64,000 nt of DNA from Ilex aquifolium (lineage: Eukaryota > Streptophyta > Magnoliopsida > Aquifoliales > Aquifoliaceae), in NCBI GenBank assembly GCA_951799425.1, contig OX637410.1, forward strand, positions 4,340,001-4,404,000. The letters are read 5' to 3'. This document shows positions 44,272 to 56,066 of this stretch, piece by piece. Within the stretch, counting starts at the first letter, position 1. Each line of letters begins with the position of its first letter. Both the position numbers and the translations under genes were made by a program. The notes under the pieces are model-generated. The model worked only from the letters and a program-made list of their open reading frames with translations, ran no database searches and was not told where the DNA came from.

Positions 44272-45202
44272 TGTAACACCCCGCATTTTTTTTCTTTTAT
44301 ATATGTATATAAATATATAGTAAATAATTAAAAATGAGGATATATGTAGTGACATAAGAATAAACCGTAGGAATAAATACTATGGAGATAAGTTGATTGG
44401 GAAGCTTACGTGTCGAAGATGTTTAAACTTGGAAAGGGTGAATAGACAAGTTTCTAAAGGTTTTTAGGTCAAAATAATGCTTCCATTGAATCCGAAAGGT
44501 CGAACAACCTGGGGAGAGGTAATATGAGGTGTATTGGAAGTTAGGAAGTATTTTTGGAGTAAAGAGACACTTAGAGAGAATTTGGGTAAAAAGGAGTTGG
44601 GACACCTTCTAGTATTTTGGTCATAACTTTTTATCCTTACATCCAATTGATTTGAAATTTTGACAGTAGATAGTAGACATCTAGGGCTACAAAAGTGTAT
44701 CTCTTGGAAATTTTCCAATTCGACCTCTAAAGGGGTCAAAACTGCCCTGGAAGTCGAAGCAGTCAAACAGTACCGGTACCCCCGAACCAGTAACTAATTG
44801 GTACCGGTACCCTTTGACTGGAGCCTTCCCGAATAGTAAAAAGTCGGGATTTTGGGTTTTAAAACACCCATTCCAAGCCCTATTTGCCCCATTCTTCATC
44901 TCATCCTCACCACAAACATCTTAGAGCCCTAGGAGGAGATAAAGAAAGGGAAAAATACCAAGATCAAGATAGATTCACACCTCATAGAAATCAAACCCGA
45001 AATTCCTCAAGAACACCATTCTTCTCCTCTCTTCCTATACACTTTCACTACACCCTTACCCACATCTCTTAGAACCCTAAGAGAAGACAAGAAGGAGAAG
45101 GAGAAGGGAGGAAGGAGATCTTTGGAGCTTGGGTTAGCTTACAACTCTTGGATTCAAGGTAGGGGTTTTCTCTCACTCTCTCACATTGAGGCTAGGGCTA
45201 TA

Positions 45203-45258
<56 letters not shown>

Positions 45259-46744
45259 CATATGTCTCTTTCTCTAAATCTTGGATATGTGTTAGGGAAA
45301 TCTTTGATTCTTTATATTTTTGCAATCAATGCCATGTTTTGAACCATGTGATGGTTTGGTAATCATTTTATCTTTCTTTTTCATCTTCAATCATTGATTT
45401 GTAAGGAAAATGGACTTTTCTCTTGGTAATTCCTTGGTTTTCACTTTCAAAACTTATAGTTTTATATTGTGCAACAAATGATGTTTATAATGATCTCTTG
45501 CATTTTTCTTAGTTGGTTATTGAAAATGTCGCATGCTATATTTGGGGATTTTTGAGATATGCTTATAAATTGGGCAATTTGGTTTGATGTTGTATCTCTA
45601 ATGGGTGTGGGATGACCATGGGTGTCCTTTGACGAGATGTCGTAGAATGGGTTAGTGCTTTGGTAAGACTAATCCATTCGTAGTGGGATTAGTGCTTTGG
45701 TAAGACTAAACCACTATCGCTCACATGGTGCCGTGTAAGAGGGTTAGTATACTAATGCCTGGGTTGGATTTCGTCACTGCCATTGGTATGGTACACGCCC
45801 TTCCTAAAGGTTGGATATCTTTGATAAGATGTGTGTGTGGGTGTGGGCAAGACGTTACTCAATGTGTCGATTCATGTGGATGCCTTACATCATTGTTGAG
45901 ATACATGTACATATATTGCCGGAAATGTTCAAGTGTGAGTTATCGTTCATTGTACCAAATACGATTTCTGCAAGAGTTTTGGGGTAGTATGGGATGCCAC
46001 AAGAACTTGTGGAAATGGTGTATGGTGGGATGGATTATGTTTTGGGAATTGATTCTTATTGGTATCTTGTGTTCATTTATTCTTTTAATTACCGTGGTTC
46101 CTTAAACTGGAGATCTATTTAAATGCCCTGTTTTCCTTCAAAAGTTCTATACTATATTTGTGAAAATGAGACCGACCGAATTTTAAATATTTTCTAAACC
46201 TTGTTTGGGTTTGGGAGAAATTTTCTACAGAGCTTCGTGCTCACCCCCTACCGCTAACATTTTCAGATTATATACTGGAGGAGGAGTTGGGAGTCGAGGA
46301 GCCCGCATATTGGGAGACTCTGATCGACGGGAGTGTAGATCCCGAGGTGGACATGTAGAGAGATAGCTTCTTTTGTACTAGACTAGAGAGTTTATTTGGA
46401 GATCATGTAAAGTCTAATATTTTGTTATTCCGCTGCAAGTGTACTTTAATTCTCTTGGAATGTAAATGCCATTGTTTGGCCTATTCTTTTGGGATGATAG
46501 TGGGGATATGATATATGGTGAATGGAAGTTTATTTTATGATGGTTAAATAGACCCTGTGTGGTCAAGTTAATAGAATTGCACAGGTTGTGATTTTTGGGT
46601 GGAGCTTCCTGTACAAAGGAGGCTCTGCCCAAATTTTGTTAAAAATTAAGAATGTTTCTTATTTGATGGATATATATTTAGTGCTCTCATGATGTGAATG
46701 TTTTAGAATGTAATGCCGTCCAGGGTGGTATTTGGGGCGTTACA
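44272..46744 (+). mobile_element. Solo LTR, chromovirus (Tekay/Del) type, in copy C spacer (TSD GGACT)
   Basis: 2473 bp from TGTAACACCCCG to GGGGCGTTACA, the end pattern of Tekay/Del-type LTRs. It has a perfect 5-bp duplication GGACT at 44267-44271 and 46745-46749. It contains an 80-base block shared with family-3 Athila LTRs (44619-44695), GGTACC doublets (44771-44812) and a TA microsatellite. No internal region. Younger than copy C. Plus orientation is assumed from the end sequence. Confidence 0.88.
45199..45262. repeat. TA microsatellite inside the solo LTR
   Basis: Roughly 60 bases of nearly pure TA with a few G or C substitutions. Confidence 0.9.
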
Positions 46745-46759
46745 GGACTAGTAAAATTT

Positions 46760-46770
46760 AAGTTGGGGAG
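46760..46770 (+). promoter_or_regulatory. 3' polypurine tract, copy C
   Basis: AAGTTGGGGAG directly before TG and the LTR start TGATTAACCC. Confidence 0.75.
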
Positions 46771-46772
46771 TG

Positions 46773-47247
46773 TGATTAACCCTAATTAGTATGTAAATTA
46801 AAATAATTAAATAAGTAAATTTTGTAAGATAAAACAATTAAAAACTGTAAATTAGGGTTTGTTCGTAAGCTAGGATTTTATGAGTGTAATGTTTGAAATT
46901 TCAGGGTTTTTGTGCGGAATTGCCTGAAATCGTGAGGAGCAATCTGTTAAAGCTTGAATCAACAAAGGAAGCAAGTGTAATATCAACAAAGAACATACAA
47001 GAATATTGTGGAACTTTCCACCACAAACCAGCAAACCAACACCGTCTGGACGGTGGTGGTGGCGTCCGGACGGTTGCTCTAGGTGGTTCAAGCTTATCTT
47101 CCACCTCTAGCTTCCTCCTTTGCCTATAAATAGGCCTTTTCATCTTCTTCAACCGAGAGTTTAGAGAGAGGGGGAGTTCAGGAGCTCCAAAGAGATATTC
47201 AAGAATAAAGAAGAATTCAAAGAGAGATTCAAGAATCCAAGGGGAGA
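46773..47247 (+). repeat. Partial 3' LTR of copy C (U3 and early R)
   Basis: It starts TGATTAACCCTAATTAG and includes the palindrome pair (47046-47073) and GCCTATAAATAGG near 47122. It stops where minus-strand family-3 sequence (F) begins. Confidence 0.75.
47046..47073 (+). promoter_or_regulatory. Paired GTCTGGAC/GTCCGGAC palindromes in copy C LTR U3
   Basis: Centres lie 20 bp apart with linker GGTGGTGGTGGC, almost identical to the internal pair at 41319-41365, and about 50 bp before the TATA-like box. Confidence 0.65.
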
Positions 47248-48238
47248 TCCCCTCTCCGGTCCTCTTCCGGGAGCTAGAGCCCGTAGGTGGTGGAGACTCA
47301 GGGTCCGTCCTCTTGATGCGGGCCATGAGGGACAACAGTGCCCCAAGACCAAGAAGCGTCAAAATCATCCACCATAGACTCTCCAAAGGCTAAAACACAT
47401 CCATGGGCATCCCATTCATACGAGCCATAGCAAAGGAGTTGAGGGGTTTGGAAAAGATCAAAATGGACTTAAGAAATTGGGGAAAAAGTGAGGACCTAGG
47501 GGTTTGTGGAGAACACTCAATATTTTCAGGTAAAACCACTCAAAACTAAACCCTAATCCAGAGAAAAGTGAGAAATTTGAGGTTCGGTGAAATGTTTTGA
47601 AGATTAGAAGAGAGTAGAAAGAGAGGATAGAGTTTGGAAGCAAGATATTTGGGGGAAATGTGAAAGGTTTTTCAAAAAATTTCGAACTTAAAACCCTCGT
47701 TTTTAGTTTTCTGGGCAAAAACTTCCGGAAGGTCGATGAGAACCTTCCGGAAGGTTTTGCTTATTGCCTGAGGCAAAAATTCCAGCAGGCAAAACCTTTC
47801 AGAAACTCGATCAAAACCTTCGGTTTTGCTTACTGCTGGGGCACCACTGTTCAGTATGGAAAACCTTACGGAAGGTCGACGACAACCTTCCAGAAGGTTT
47901 TGCTCACTGGACAAAACCTTCCGGAAGGTTTATAAACAAACCTTCCAGAAGGTTTTGCCTTTGCTGCAAAATCATTCCTCTGTTCAAAAAATCACATCCA
48001 CTTCAACTTCCCTCAACTCCAAAACATTTCAAAACCATTTCTAGGACATCTAACCTACCAAAAACTTGAACCACTCATATGAACCACAATTGATTGATCA
48101 TGCCCAAAGTCTTTTCCGAAATTGCAACATGATTTATGATTTTGATGTTTTCAAACTGCAAAACATGGATTTCTAATTTTAACTACCAAAATGAATACCC
48201 AAAATATGAAACATAGATTCAATTAACAAGGGCATTAC
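47247..48238 (-). mobile_element. Athila family-3 fragment F: third-ORF start region and its palindrome array
   Basis: The minus strand encodes the N-terminal part of a family-3 third ORF (LLGLGALLSLMARIKRT and SSSRKRTGEG, sister to B2). Upstream of it there is a rich TTCCGGAA array (47715-47965), then spacer matching B2 24716-24985. The rest of the element is absent. Confidence 0.7.
47715..47965 (-). promoter_or_regulatory. TTCCGGAA palindrome array upstream of the F third ORF
   Basis: About seven palindromes, several paired 22-24 bp apart with GTCGAYGA-type linkers, including TTCCGGAA, TTACGGAA and TTCCAGAA variants. Same class as family-3 LTR U3 arrays. Confidence 0.6.
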
Positions 48239-49617
48239 TGCTTGATGTTTTTCGTTGCGTTCCCTATTCTCCGAACATGAACCCTCAATGCGTATATGGC
48301 TTATGTGTGGGTGAGTGTCACTCTCACTCTGGTTCAATGCAAGAGATGGGAAAATGGATGTGTGGAATGGGAATGAAATGTGTGTGTGTGTGTGTGTGAA
48401 CAAAAGTGCTCCCCAAGCGTAGGGAGACTTTCGAATGTCGTGTTTTACTTGGAAATCGTATTCCAAGGTCGTCTCCTCAAGGAAGGAGGTGAATCGTGTT
48501 GAAGGTGATTTTTGGTGAAAAATGAAAAGTGTAAAAATCTTTGATGTTTGAATTTGATGATTTTTGTTTGTGATAGAAAATGAAATGGAATAAGTGTTGG
48601 CTAATCCGAAGAGGTCATTCCAATGGGAATGCCAAATCAACTCAAGACCTTCCTCCAATGGTGTCTAGATGTTCGATTGATTCATGGGAAGCGAGGGACT
48701 AAGATGGAGGTGATCCAAACATATCTCGTGACAAGTCTATGGGATATCAAAGACTTTCAACCACGTCCACACTCACCCCAGTCAAACCGAATCAACGTAC
48801 ACTACGAGGAGGAATGAAAATAAGTTGAAATAACATACCCAAGAGGAATTCTCCCTTGGATTAGCCAACTATAAGCTTAGCTACTCATATTTAAAGCAAG
48901 AACATAAATGTAATGAAGAGACATTGTAAAGAAATAAAGATTGGAGTTTAGTTTAATGCAAGAAAACTTAAACTAAGACTAGAAATATTCAATACCCATT
49001 TTAAAACTTGAAATGAAGAAAACTACCTGCAACAATGGTGAAAACTAAAATGGAGAACTAAACTTGCAATGTACTTGTAATAAATGACATTAAAGACATT
49101 AAATGATGCTTACACAAGTCTTACAGAGGATTACAAGTGAAATGGATGGAAGAAAATGTAAAAATCTAGCTTTCTCTCTCTAACTATGTCTTTTACCTAG
49201 AGCTTCCCTCTCTACAATGCAATACAGTTGAATAATACATAATGAAATGATACATTTTTGTCCATGGAGAGCTCCTTAGGTGTGTGACAGACCTTACATC
49301 AAAAGGGGGCTGATTTGATGCATTGGGCAGGCTAGGATAGGCCTAGCCTGCATCTCCCAGCTCTTCCTCTTCTCTCTCCTACTCATAAATGCCCAAGCCT
49401 TCAAAGTCCAAGCATGGGTGATGGGAGGCCTGTAGATGTGTAAGGGATGTCAGGGGACAAGTGGGAGAAGTGTAGGTGGGACCCCCAAATGACAAAGCTT
49501 GAGTTGCAGGCTGTCTGGGCAATCTGGGCAAAACTTTCTGGAAGGTCGACACAAACCTTCCGGAAGGTTTGTGCATGAATAGCTAAAATGGCAAACCAGT
49601 AAGCAAAACCTTCTAAC
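48239..49617 (-). repeat. Partial LTR, Athila family 3 (copy E, left)
   Basis: It ends (minus strand) ATCAAGCA at 48239 and contains the GGGGGTCCCACC box (about 49470-49486) and TTCCGGAA palindromes (49535-49570, paired at 22 bp). The U3 start is not present. Confidence 0.75.
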
Positions 49618-50615
49618 CAATCGTTCCTATTGGGATTCATCGTTTTCTCTAGGATATTTTTAATCTCCCTATTGGCCAACTCGACTTGGCCATTGGTTTG
49701 TGGGTGATATGTGGTGGACATCTTGCGTGTAACGCCATACTTATGCATCAAGGATGCAAATGGCCTATTACAGAAATGCGACCCATCGTCGCTTATCATT
49801 GCACGAGGCATCCCAAACCTTGAAAATATGTTCTCCTTGAAAAACTTGACCACGACCCGGTGGTCATTGGTCTTGGTTGGGATAGCCTCCACCCATTTGG
49901 ACACGTAGTCCACTGCCAGCAGAATGTATAGGTAGCCAAATGACACAGGGAAGGGACACATGAAGTCGATGCCCCAACAATCAAATATCTCGATAACAAG
50001 TACAGGGGAGAGGGGCATCATGTTCCTTTGGGTCACACTACCCAAACGTTGGCACCTATCACATTCTTTACAGAAAGAGATACAATCTTTTATCAAAGAG
50101 GGCCAATAAAAACCTGACTATAGAATCTTTGCCAAGGTCTTCTTTGAAGAGAAATGGCCACCGCACGCCTCCGAATGGAAAAATGCAAAGACCTCCCATT
50201 GTTCATTTTTTGGTACGCATCTCCGCATGACTTGGTCAGGGCAGTACTTGAACAGGTACGGGTTGTCGAAGTAAAAGTACTTCACATCCGCCATGAATCT
50301 CCGTCTATCCTCCGGGCTCCAGTACAATGGTATTTGTCCTGTTGCAAGATAATTACATATGTCAGCATACCAAGGGCAAACAGAATGAATCGAAAGTAAA
50401 TACTCGTCAAGAAAAGAGTCAGGGATAGGAATGTGCTCATCAGCATCTTGCACCACAAGTCGGGATAAATGGTCTGTCACCACGTTCTCAACTCTCTTTT
50501 TATCTTTGATCGTCAAGTTGAATTCTTGTAGGAGGAGTATCCACCTAATGAGTCTCGGTTTGGCATCCTGCTTAAACAGCAAATACTTCAAAGCAGAGTG
50601 ATCTGTATAGACTAC
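49618..50615 (-). pseudogene. pol: Athila RNase H and integrase part, copy E
   Basis: RNase H end (DHSALKYLLFKQDAKPRLIR), integrase zinc region ([19 protein letters not shown], then [10 protein letters not shown]) and DDE core ([34 protein letters not shown]). Close to B2. Incomplete and broken. Confidence 0.8.
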
Positions 50616-51668
50616 TGTTGTCCAAATTTGGTATTGACAATTTACGTGCAAGTATACACGATCAACAAGTAATAAAGTGATAAGTAGAGTATCGTTCCCA
50701 CGGAGAATTATTGTTAATAAATTTCAAGTACTAACTTTATATCAATTCAATTTTATTTAAACAATTGGAATTGAACTATGGAATGAATAATTTAAACTAA
50801 ATCTAAACTTAATAATCAAAGATTGAATTTAACGGATAAAAGAAGTTAAGATTACAACTTCCCCTAATGTTTCGTATAAATCTTTCCACTCTCTTTCCAG
50901 TTAATTGATCAAATTGAATTGTTAACTGAGACTTCAAAAGTATTTATCAAACCTCTTCCGATAGTAAGATAAGCATATCTTTCCCAATTAAATTGCTATA
51001 TTCCTATGCAAAATAAGTTGGAATAGATTCATTAAGTTCAAACTCTCATACAAGTTACACACGGCATATAGGTATATTCCTATCCTATACACAAACCCAA
51101 CAATTCAATCCGAAGAAGAATTAACCAGACGCATGTCATCATATTCAGATCTAAACCTAGAATTCATCTCCCAATTTCATCTAGGTTATCAAATTAATTG
51201 ATGGTCAAACAATTATATATTAAACACAAAATATGACAAACAACTCATATATGATCAACAAGAACTAGAAACGAGAGTAGATCAATTTAACTAGATATTA
51301 GGTTCCGTTGCAATCTTAATAAAAATTTAGTTCATAATGTAATTGAAAAACATCCTTCTCAAATTAAACAACATCTTAGAAAATCAAGAAGTAAAAGCAA
51401 GAGAAAAGAATGAAAACTTAGTTGCAATCTTCAATCCCTCTCTAGCCTTCAAGTCCGATTTTTCTTCGTGGCGGTTTCTTCGATTCTTGCCTTCAATTTT
51501 CTTCAATACGTGGTCTTCTTCTCTTCTATATTTTCAGCCCCCAAAATCATTCTTTTTATATTCCCCTCAAACCCTAGCACATAAGAGGCATTAGAGTCCA
51601 ATTTTTGGTCAAACAAGTCAGAAATCGCGTCCAAAACCAGTGGGGGCGCGCTGGGACGTGTCTAGACA
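50616..51668 (-). repeat. Partial LTR of a different element inside copy E
   Basis: The + strand begins TGTTGTCCAAATTTGG, then TTTACGTGCAAGTATACACG and GTATCGTTCCCACGG. On the minus strand this is the U5 end common in Ty3/gypsy LTRs that precede tRNA-Asp primer sites. No ORF of note. The family is not determined; the right boundary is approximate. Confidence 0.5.
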
Positions 51669-52960
51669 CTTGCCATTGACCTTGGTAGTGACTTTGCTTG
51701 GGAGGCATAGGGGGTCTATATGCATTAGACCCATGAGAAGTGGGATTCTCATTTCTCCAACTAAAGTTCGGGTGATTACTCCAACCCAGATTGTAAGTGT
51801 TTGAGTGTGGAGAGAATGGTTGCCTCGTTTGGTTGGAGGCATTGACTTGTTCGTGGTACACTTCCTTAAGTGCCGAAATTTTAGGGCACTCCGATATGGA
51901 ATGCTCCACGCTCTCACAAATTGAGCAAAACTCCTCAGTCTCTGAAACATTGGACACCTCATGTCTCCTATTGACTTCTAAATTCTCCACCTTTTATGAC
52001 AACTTGGCAATTTTTGAGAGCAAGTCTTCCCGGTCTCTCAAGTCATACATCCCTCCCCCATGTGCTTGACTACTACCTGGAGAAGACCTCAGTACATCGG
52101 TGGGATCCGTGATATCCCAAGATTGTGCATTTTGCGCCAATGTACTAAAGTAGTCTAGGGCCTCATCGGGGTCCTTGTTTAAGAACTCGCCATTACACAT
52201 CATGTCGATGAATTTTCTATGGCCCGGTGTGATCCCTTCATAGAAGAAACTCACCAATTGCAATGATTCAAAACCATGATGTGGAATGAATTGTAGCAAT
52301 TCCTTATAGCGATCCCCAACAGTTGTAAAATTGCTCATTGGGCTTTTCCGAGAAGTTTTGGATTTGCTTTTTAAGAGCGGTGGTTCTAGGCACAGGAAAA
52401 AATTTGTTCAAAAATTTGGAAAGTATTTGTGCCCAAGAGGTTATGGATCGAGGCCGCAAGGAATTCAACCACATTTTTTCTTTGTCCTTAAGGGAAAAGG
52501 GGAACAATTTCAAGTGAGCTATGTCTTCCATAGCGTAATTAGTGAGGAAGGTTGCAACTATATCCTCAAATTCCTTGATGTGCAAATAAGGATTTTCCTT
52601 TTCAATTCTGTGGAATGGAGGAAGTAGTTACAACATTCCCGGTTTAACTAGGAAGGCCTAAGCTTGGATCGGTAAGAGAATGCATGAGGGAGTGGTACTA
52701 CGTGTGGGTTGGAAAAAATCCCGCATTGACCTCGTCGGAAGATCAATGTGGATATTGTTCCCTTCATTCCTAGGAGGGAAATGCATTCTAGGGTTTGGCA
52801 TCCTAGGGTTTTGCATTCCCCCACCCCTTCGGACATTAGCCTCCTCATTCTCAAAGTTATCACCAGCATCCTCGGGTGGGTCTTGGTCAATATTCATGTT
52901 GGGGCCTAAGGGTTGTCTAACCAATCGATTTTGATCGTCTCCTCCCCACATACAAAACAC
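51669..52960 (-). pseudogene. gag: Athila gag, copy E
   Basis: It has PPEDAGDNFEN near the start, HLKLFPFSLKDKEKMWLNSL, FFPVPRTTALKKQIQNF and zinc knuckle CSICESVEHSISEC, then NPNFSWRNENP-like Pro/Asn-rich sequence. Sister to B2 gag. Broken. Confidence 0.8.
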
Positions 52961-53087
52961 TATCTACAAATGAATAACAGGTAAACAAAAGTATATACAA
53001 AGAGCAACGTACCTCAACCCGTGATGAGATTTCATGGGACTTACCTCCGTTGTCCGAAAATCACATTCTCAATTCAACGATTTGCCT

Positions 53088-53105
53088 TCCCCAGCAACGG
53101 CGCCA
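53088..53105 (-). promoter_or_regulatory. Primer-binding site (tRNA-Asp type), copy E
   Basis: The minus strand reads TGGCGCCGTTGCTGGGGA, four bases after the LTR end; it is complementary to the tRNA-Asp 3' end with one difference from the common Athila form. Confidence 0.85.
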
Positions 53106-53109
53106 AAAA

Positions 53110-54682
53110 TGCTTGATGTTTTCCGTTGTATGCCCTAATCTCCGCACATCATCCCGTAATAGGTGTATGGCTTATACGAATAAGGGAGTATCACTCTCCC
53201 TCAGAATGATGCAAGAAATGGGGTAAACGAATGTGTGGAATGAAATGGGTGTGTGTGTGTGAACAAAAGTGCTCCCCAAGCGCATGGAGACTTTCGAGTG
53301 TCATGCTTTACTTGGAAATCATATTCCAAGGTCGTCTCCTCAGGGAAGGAGGTGAATCGTTTTGAATGTGATTTTGATGAAAAAGGAAAAGTGTAAAAAT
53401 CTTTGAGGTTTGAGTTTTTGTGAGTGAAGGTTGGTTATAGAAATGTAATGAAAATAAGTGTTGGCTAATCCGAAAAGATCATTCCAATGGGAATGTCAAA
53501 TCAACTCAAGACCTTCCTCCAATGGTGTCTAGATGTTTGATTGATTCATAGGAAGCGCGGGACTAAAATGGAGGTGAGGATTCAAGCATACACCATGACA
53601 AGTCTACGGTGTATCAAGAACTCACAACCATGTCCACACTCAACTTAGTCAAACCAAATCAACATACACTACGAGGAGGAAAGAAAAAGAGTTGATTTAG
53701 CATACCCAAGAGGAGTTCTCCCTTGGATTAGCCAACTTAAAGCTTAGCTACTCATATTTAATGCAAGAATATAAATGAAATGAAGAGACATTGCAAAGAA
53801 ATGAAGATAGGAACTTAAATTAATACAAGAAAACATAAACTACAAAAACGTGCATTTAATATCCATTTGAAGAACTTGAAAATGAAAACTTAAATGCAAC
53901 AATGGTAAAATCTAAGATACTCAACTAAACTTGCAATGTACTTGAAGTAAATGATATTAAAGACAGTAAATGAAGCTTACAAGAGTCTTGAGAAAATTAC
54001 GAGTGAAATGGATGGAAGAAAATATAAAAATCTAAGTTTTTTCTCTCTATGTCTTCTACCTAGAGCTTCTCTCTCTACAATGCAATACAAAGCTTGATAT
54101 TCTGTAATTGATTGATCAAAAACGTCCATGGAGCTCCTCCTAGGTGTGAGACAGACCTCTCATCCATAGGAGGCTGATTGGATTGCATTGGGCAGGCTAG
54201 GACAGGCCTAGCCTGCATCTCCCAGGCTTGCCTCTTCTCTCTCCTTCTCTTCAATGCTTGAGCCTCCAAAGTACAACATGAGGTGATGGGAGGCTTGTAT
54301 GTGTGTAAGAGATGTCAGGGGACAAGTGGAAGAAGTGTAGGTGGGGCCCCCAAATGGCAGAGCTTGAGTTGCAAGCTATCTGGGCATTCGGGGGAAAACC
54401 TTCAGGAAGGTTTATGATTGACCTTCCGGAATATTTTCATCCAATTTGCCATTTTCTTGGCTTCTTCACCTTCCAATCCTTCTTTTAAGCCATCCCCTTA
54501 TCTTCATTGATTTCAAACACTTCAATGGGGGCTAACTCAAGCCATTTACATCTTTTCACCTACATTTACACAAAACTCCATTAAAGAGAAGATTAAACGC
54601 ATTTCTCCCCAAATTCACAACAAAAGCAAGTATATAAAAGGGCATAACATCATACAATATATGCAATTTTTTGTGCTAATCA
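53110..54682 (-). repeat. 5' LTR of copy E (Athila family 3)
   Basis: 1573 bp, minus start TGATTAGCAC, end CATCAAGCA. The GGGGG(T/C)CCCACC box is at about 54335-54350 and a small TTCCGGAA-type pair at 54398-54430. It is shorter than the B2 LTR mainly through a smaller palindrome array. Confidence 0.8.
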
Positions 54683-54715
54683 ATCATGTCTTTAAGTCAG
54701 CTTCAATCGTCTTTG

Positions 54716-54747
54716 TGACTGGCAGATGTTAAAGAACCAGATAGAGT
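54716..54747 (+). other. Conserved CTGG...CCAG hairpin block, copy D
   Basis: CTGGCAGATGTTAAAGAACC plus AG at 54719-54740, one base different from copy A in the core. Confidence 0.5.
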
Positions 54748-54838
54748 GTCTTAAAGCTTAGCAAGCATGGATAGTAAACTTTTTTGGTTCAGCCTGGGAG
54801 TTTTACACACTTTTTCATCTGATGTGCATTCTATGATA

Positions 54839-55178
54839 ATGAGAAAGGCAAGGTTGGTAAGAAAAACCAAAATTCGAGAACAGAAAGTGAAACCACTGTG
54901 TGGCAGAAGCACTTTTGCTAAACGTCGTCGTGCCAAAAAGACTTGGTGTCTGTAAACAATGTGGCCGGATATTTCACATGAAAGAATATAATCAATGTTC
55001 TGAACCAATTTCCGGTCATGCACTCGATCGATTAGACTGGATAGTGAATGGACAGAGTAAGGATTATCCTGAGACGCCATGCTATTTCGGTACTTTGCTT
55101 ACCCGTTATGTGCGACAGGAAATTAGAAGAGTCACTGATTGTTCAAATGGCATGGAGACAAAGAAAGACTCGGATTAG
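54839..55178 (+). pseudogene. Small basic zinc-finger-like ORF, copy D
   Basis: It matches the copy A product at both ends (MRKARLVRK... and EPISGHALDRLDWIVNG, RYVRQEIRRVT), with CX2CX4HX6C (CKQCGRIFHMKEYNQC). Broken. Confidence 0.55.
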
Positions 55179-55449
55179 ACTACTTTTTGACAAAATTATG
55201 GAAAATCGTGTTTTTTGGATGAAAGCCAAAGGTCCGAATTTTTGTAAAAAGTGTAAATATCTTTTTGTTAGATGTACAAAACTCTTTTGATTGAAATGAA
55301 AAAGTGGGCAGAGTATGGAATGTCCTAGAATACCAACCTAAAACGTGGGTAGGGACTTATCCTGAGACGCCATGAATTTATTGTTCAAATTTGTGTGTAT
55401 AGCCTTCTTTTAATGTGTGTATAAAAATGTGCATATAATTGTGATTTTT

Positions 55450-55865
55450 GATTTGGCGTTCGAACGCCATTTGACGTTCGAATGACAGTTGCTCACAGTA
55501 CTTTGGTCTCTACAGGATATTAAAAGTACTGGGAGCTCTCCACGTTCGAACGCCAATAAACGTTCAAACGTTGGATGCTTACAGTACTTTGCCTCTACAA
55601 GGACCCAAAAAGTACTGGGATCTCCAAACGTTTGAACGCTTTGAGAACGTCTGAACTGGAAACCCACGTTTGAACGCCAAATCCACGTTCGAACGACAGT
55701 TGCTTACAGTACATTGGCCTCTGATAGAAATCAAAAGTATTGGGAGCTCTTCACGTTCGAACGCCAGTGTAACGTTCGAACCATCAGTTTAAAATCCCTC
55801 TACACTCGTTCGAACGTCAGTAACGTTCAAATGTCGACTCCCAACCTATAAATACCTGATTCGTC
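55450..55865 (+). promoter_or_regulatory. Composite CGTTCGAACG and CAGTACTTT...AAAGTACTG array upstream of third ORF, copy D
   Basis: Four palindrome pairs (centres 18-19 bp apart) alternate with three inverted repeats CAGTACTTT...AAAGTACTG (55496-55531, 55582-55617 and a decayed one at 55707-55742), each followed by GGGAGCTC or GGGATCTC. A CCTATAAATA box lies at about 55849-55858, about 210 bp before the third-ORF ATG. Same design as copy A. Confidence 0.62.
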
Positions 55866-56066
55866 TTCTGCATTTCAAAATCATCCAAAACCCTCAAAAA
55901 CCCCCCAAAACCCTCGATGACCCTTCACTACCCAGCCCTCAAAACTCCATCCATTTCCAATTTTTACCCAAAATCAAGCAACCCAAACACCTTCCCACCT
56001 CATTTCTCACCTTTTTCACCAAGAAATCCAAGTTTTCAAAGCCCAAAACCCCCAAAACCGAGAACC

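Larger units (their letters stand above)
33872..47247 (+). mobile_element. Athila-lineage LTR retrotransposon, copy C (family 2)
   Basis: Order: partial 5' LTR (33872-34822), primer site (34829-34846), gag, pol, internal polypurine tract, doubled conserved block, small ORF, palindrome pair with TATA-like box, third ORF, spacer, polypurine tract and partial 3' LTR (46773-47247). The two LTR remnants cover different parts, so they cannot be compared for age. It is broken in well over ten places and carries a chromovirus-type solo LTR in its spacer. It appears to have inserted next to or into the Tat fragment. Coding sequence is AT-richer than copy A. Confidence 0.85.
48239..54682 (-). mobile_element. 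Athila family-3 copy E, mosaic
   Basis: Minus order: 5' LTR (54682-53110), primer site (53105-53088), gag (52960-51669), a foreign LTR piece (51668-50616), RNase H and integrase parts (50630-49618) and part of an LTR (49617-48239). Large sections such as reverse transcriptase and the third ORF are absent. The two LTR parts differ noticeably (by eye roughly a fifth of positions in the shared U5), so they may come from different insertions. Strongly broken. Confidence 0.75.

Noticed and set aside
45725-46105. 126-codon open frame inside the chromovirus solo LTR
   Set aside because: A Cys/Trp-rich, unstructured translation within an LTR; no homologous frame is recognised.
48239-54682. Copy E as a normal full-length element dated by its two LTR parts
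   Set aside because: The flanks (ATTAC and ATCAT) do not match, the two LTR parts differ clearly, and much of the interior is absent, so the parts may not have been a pair.
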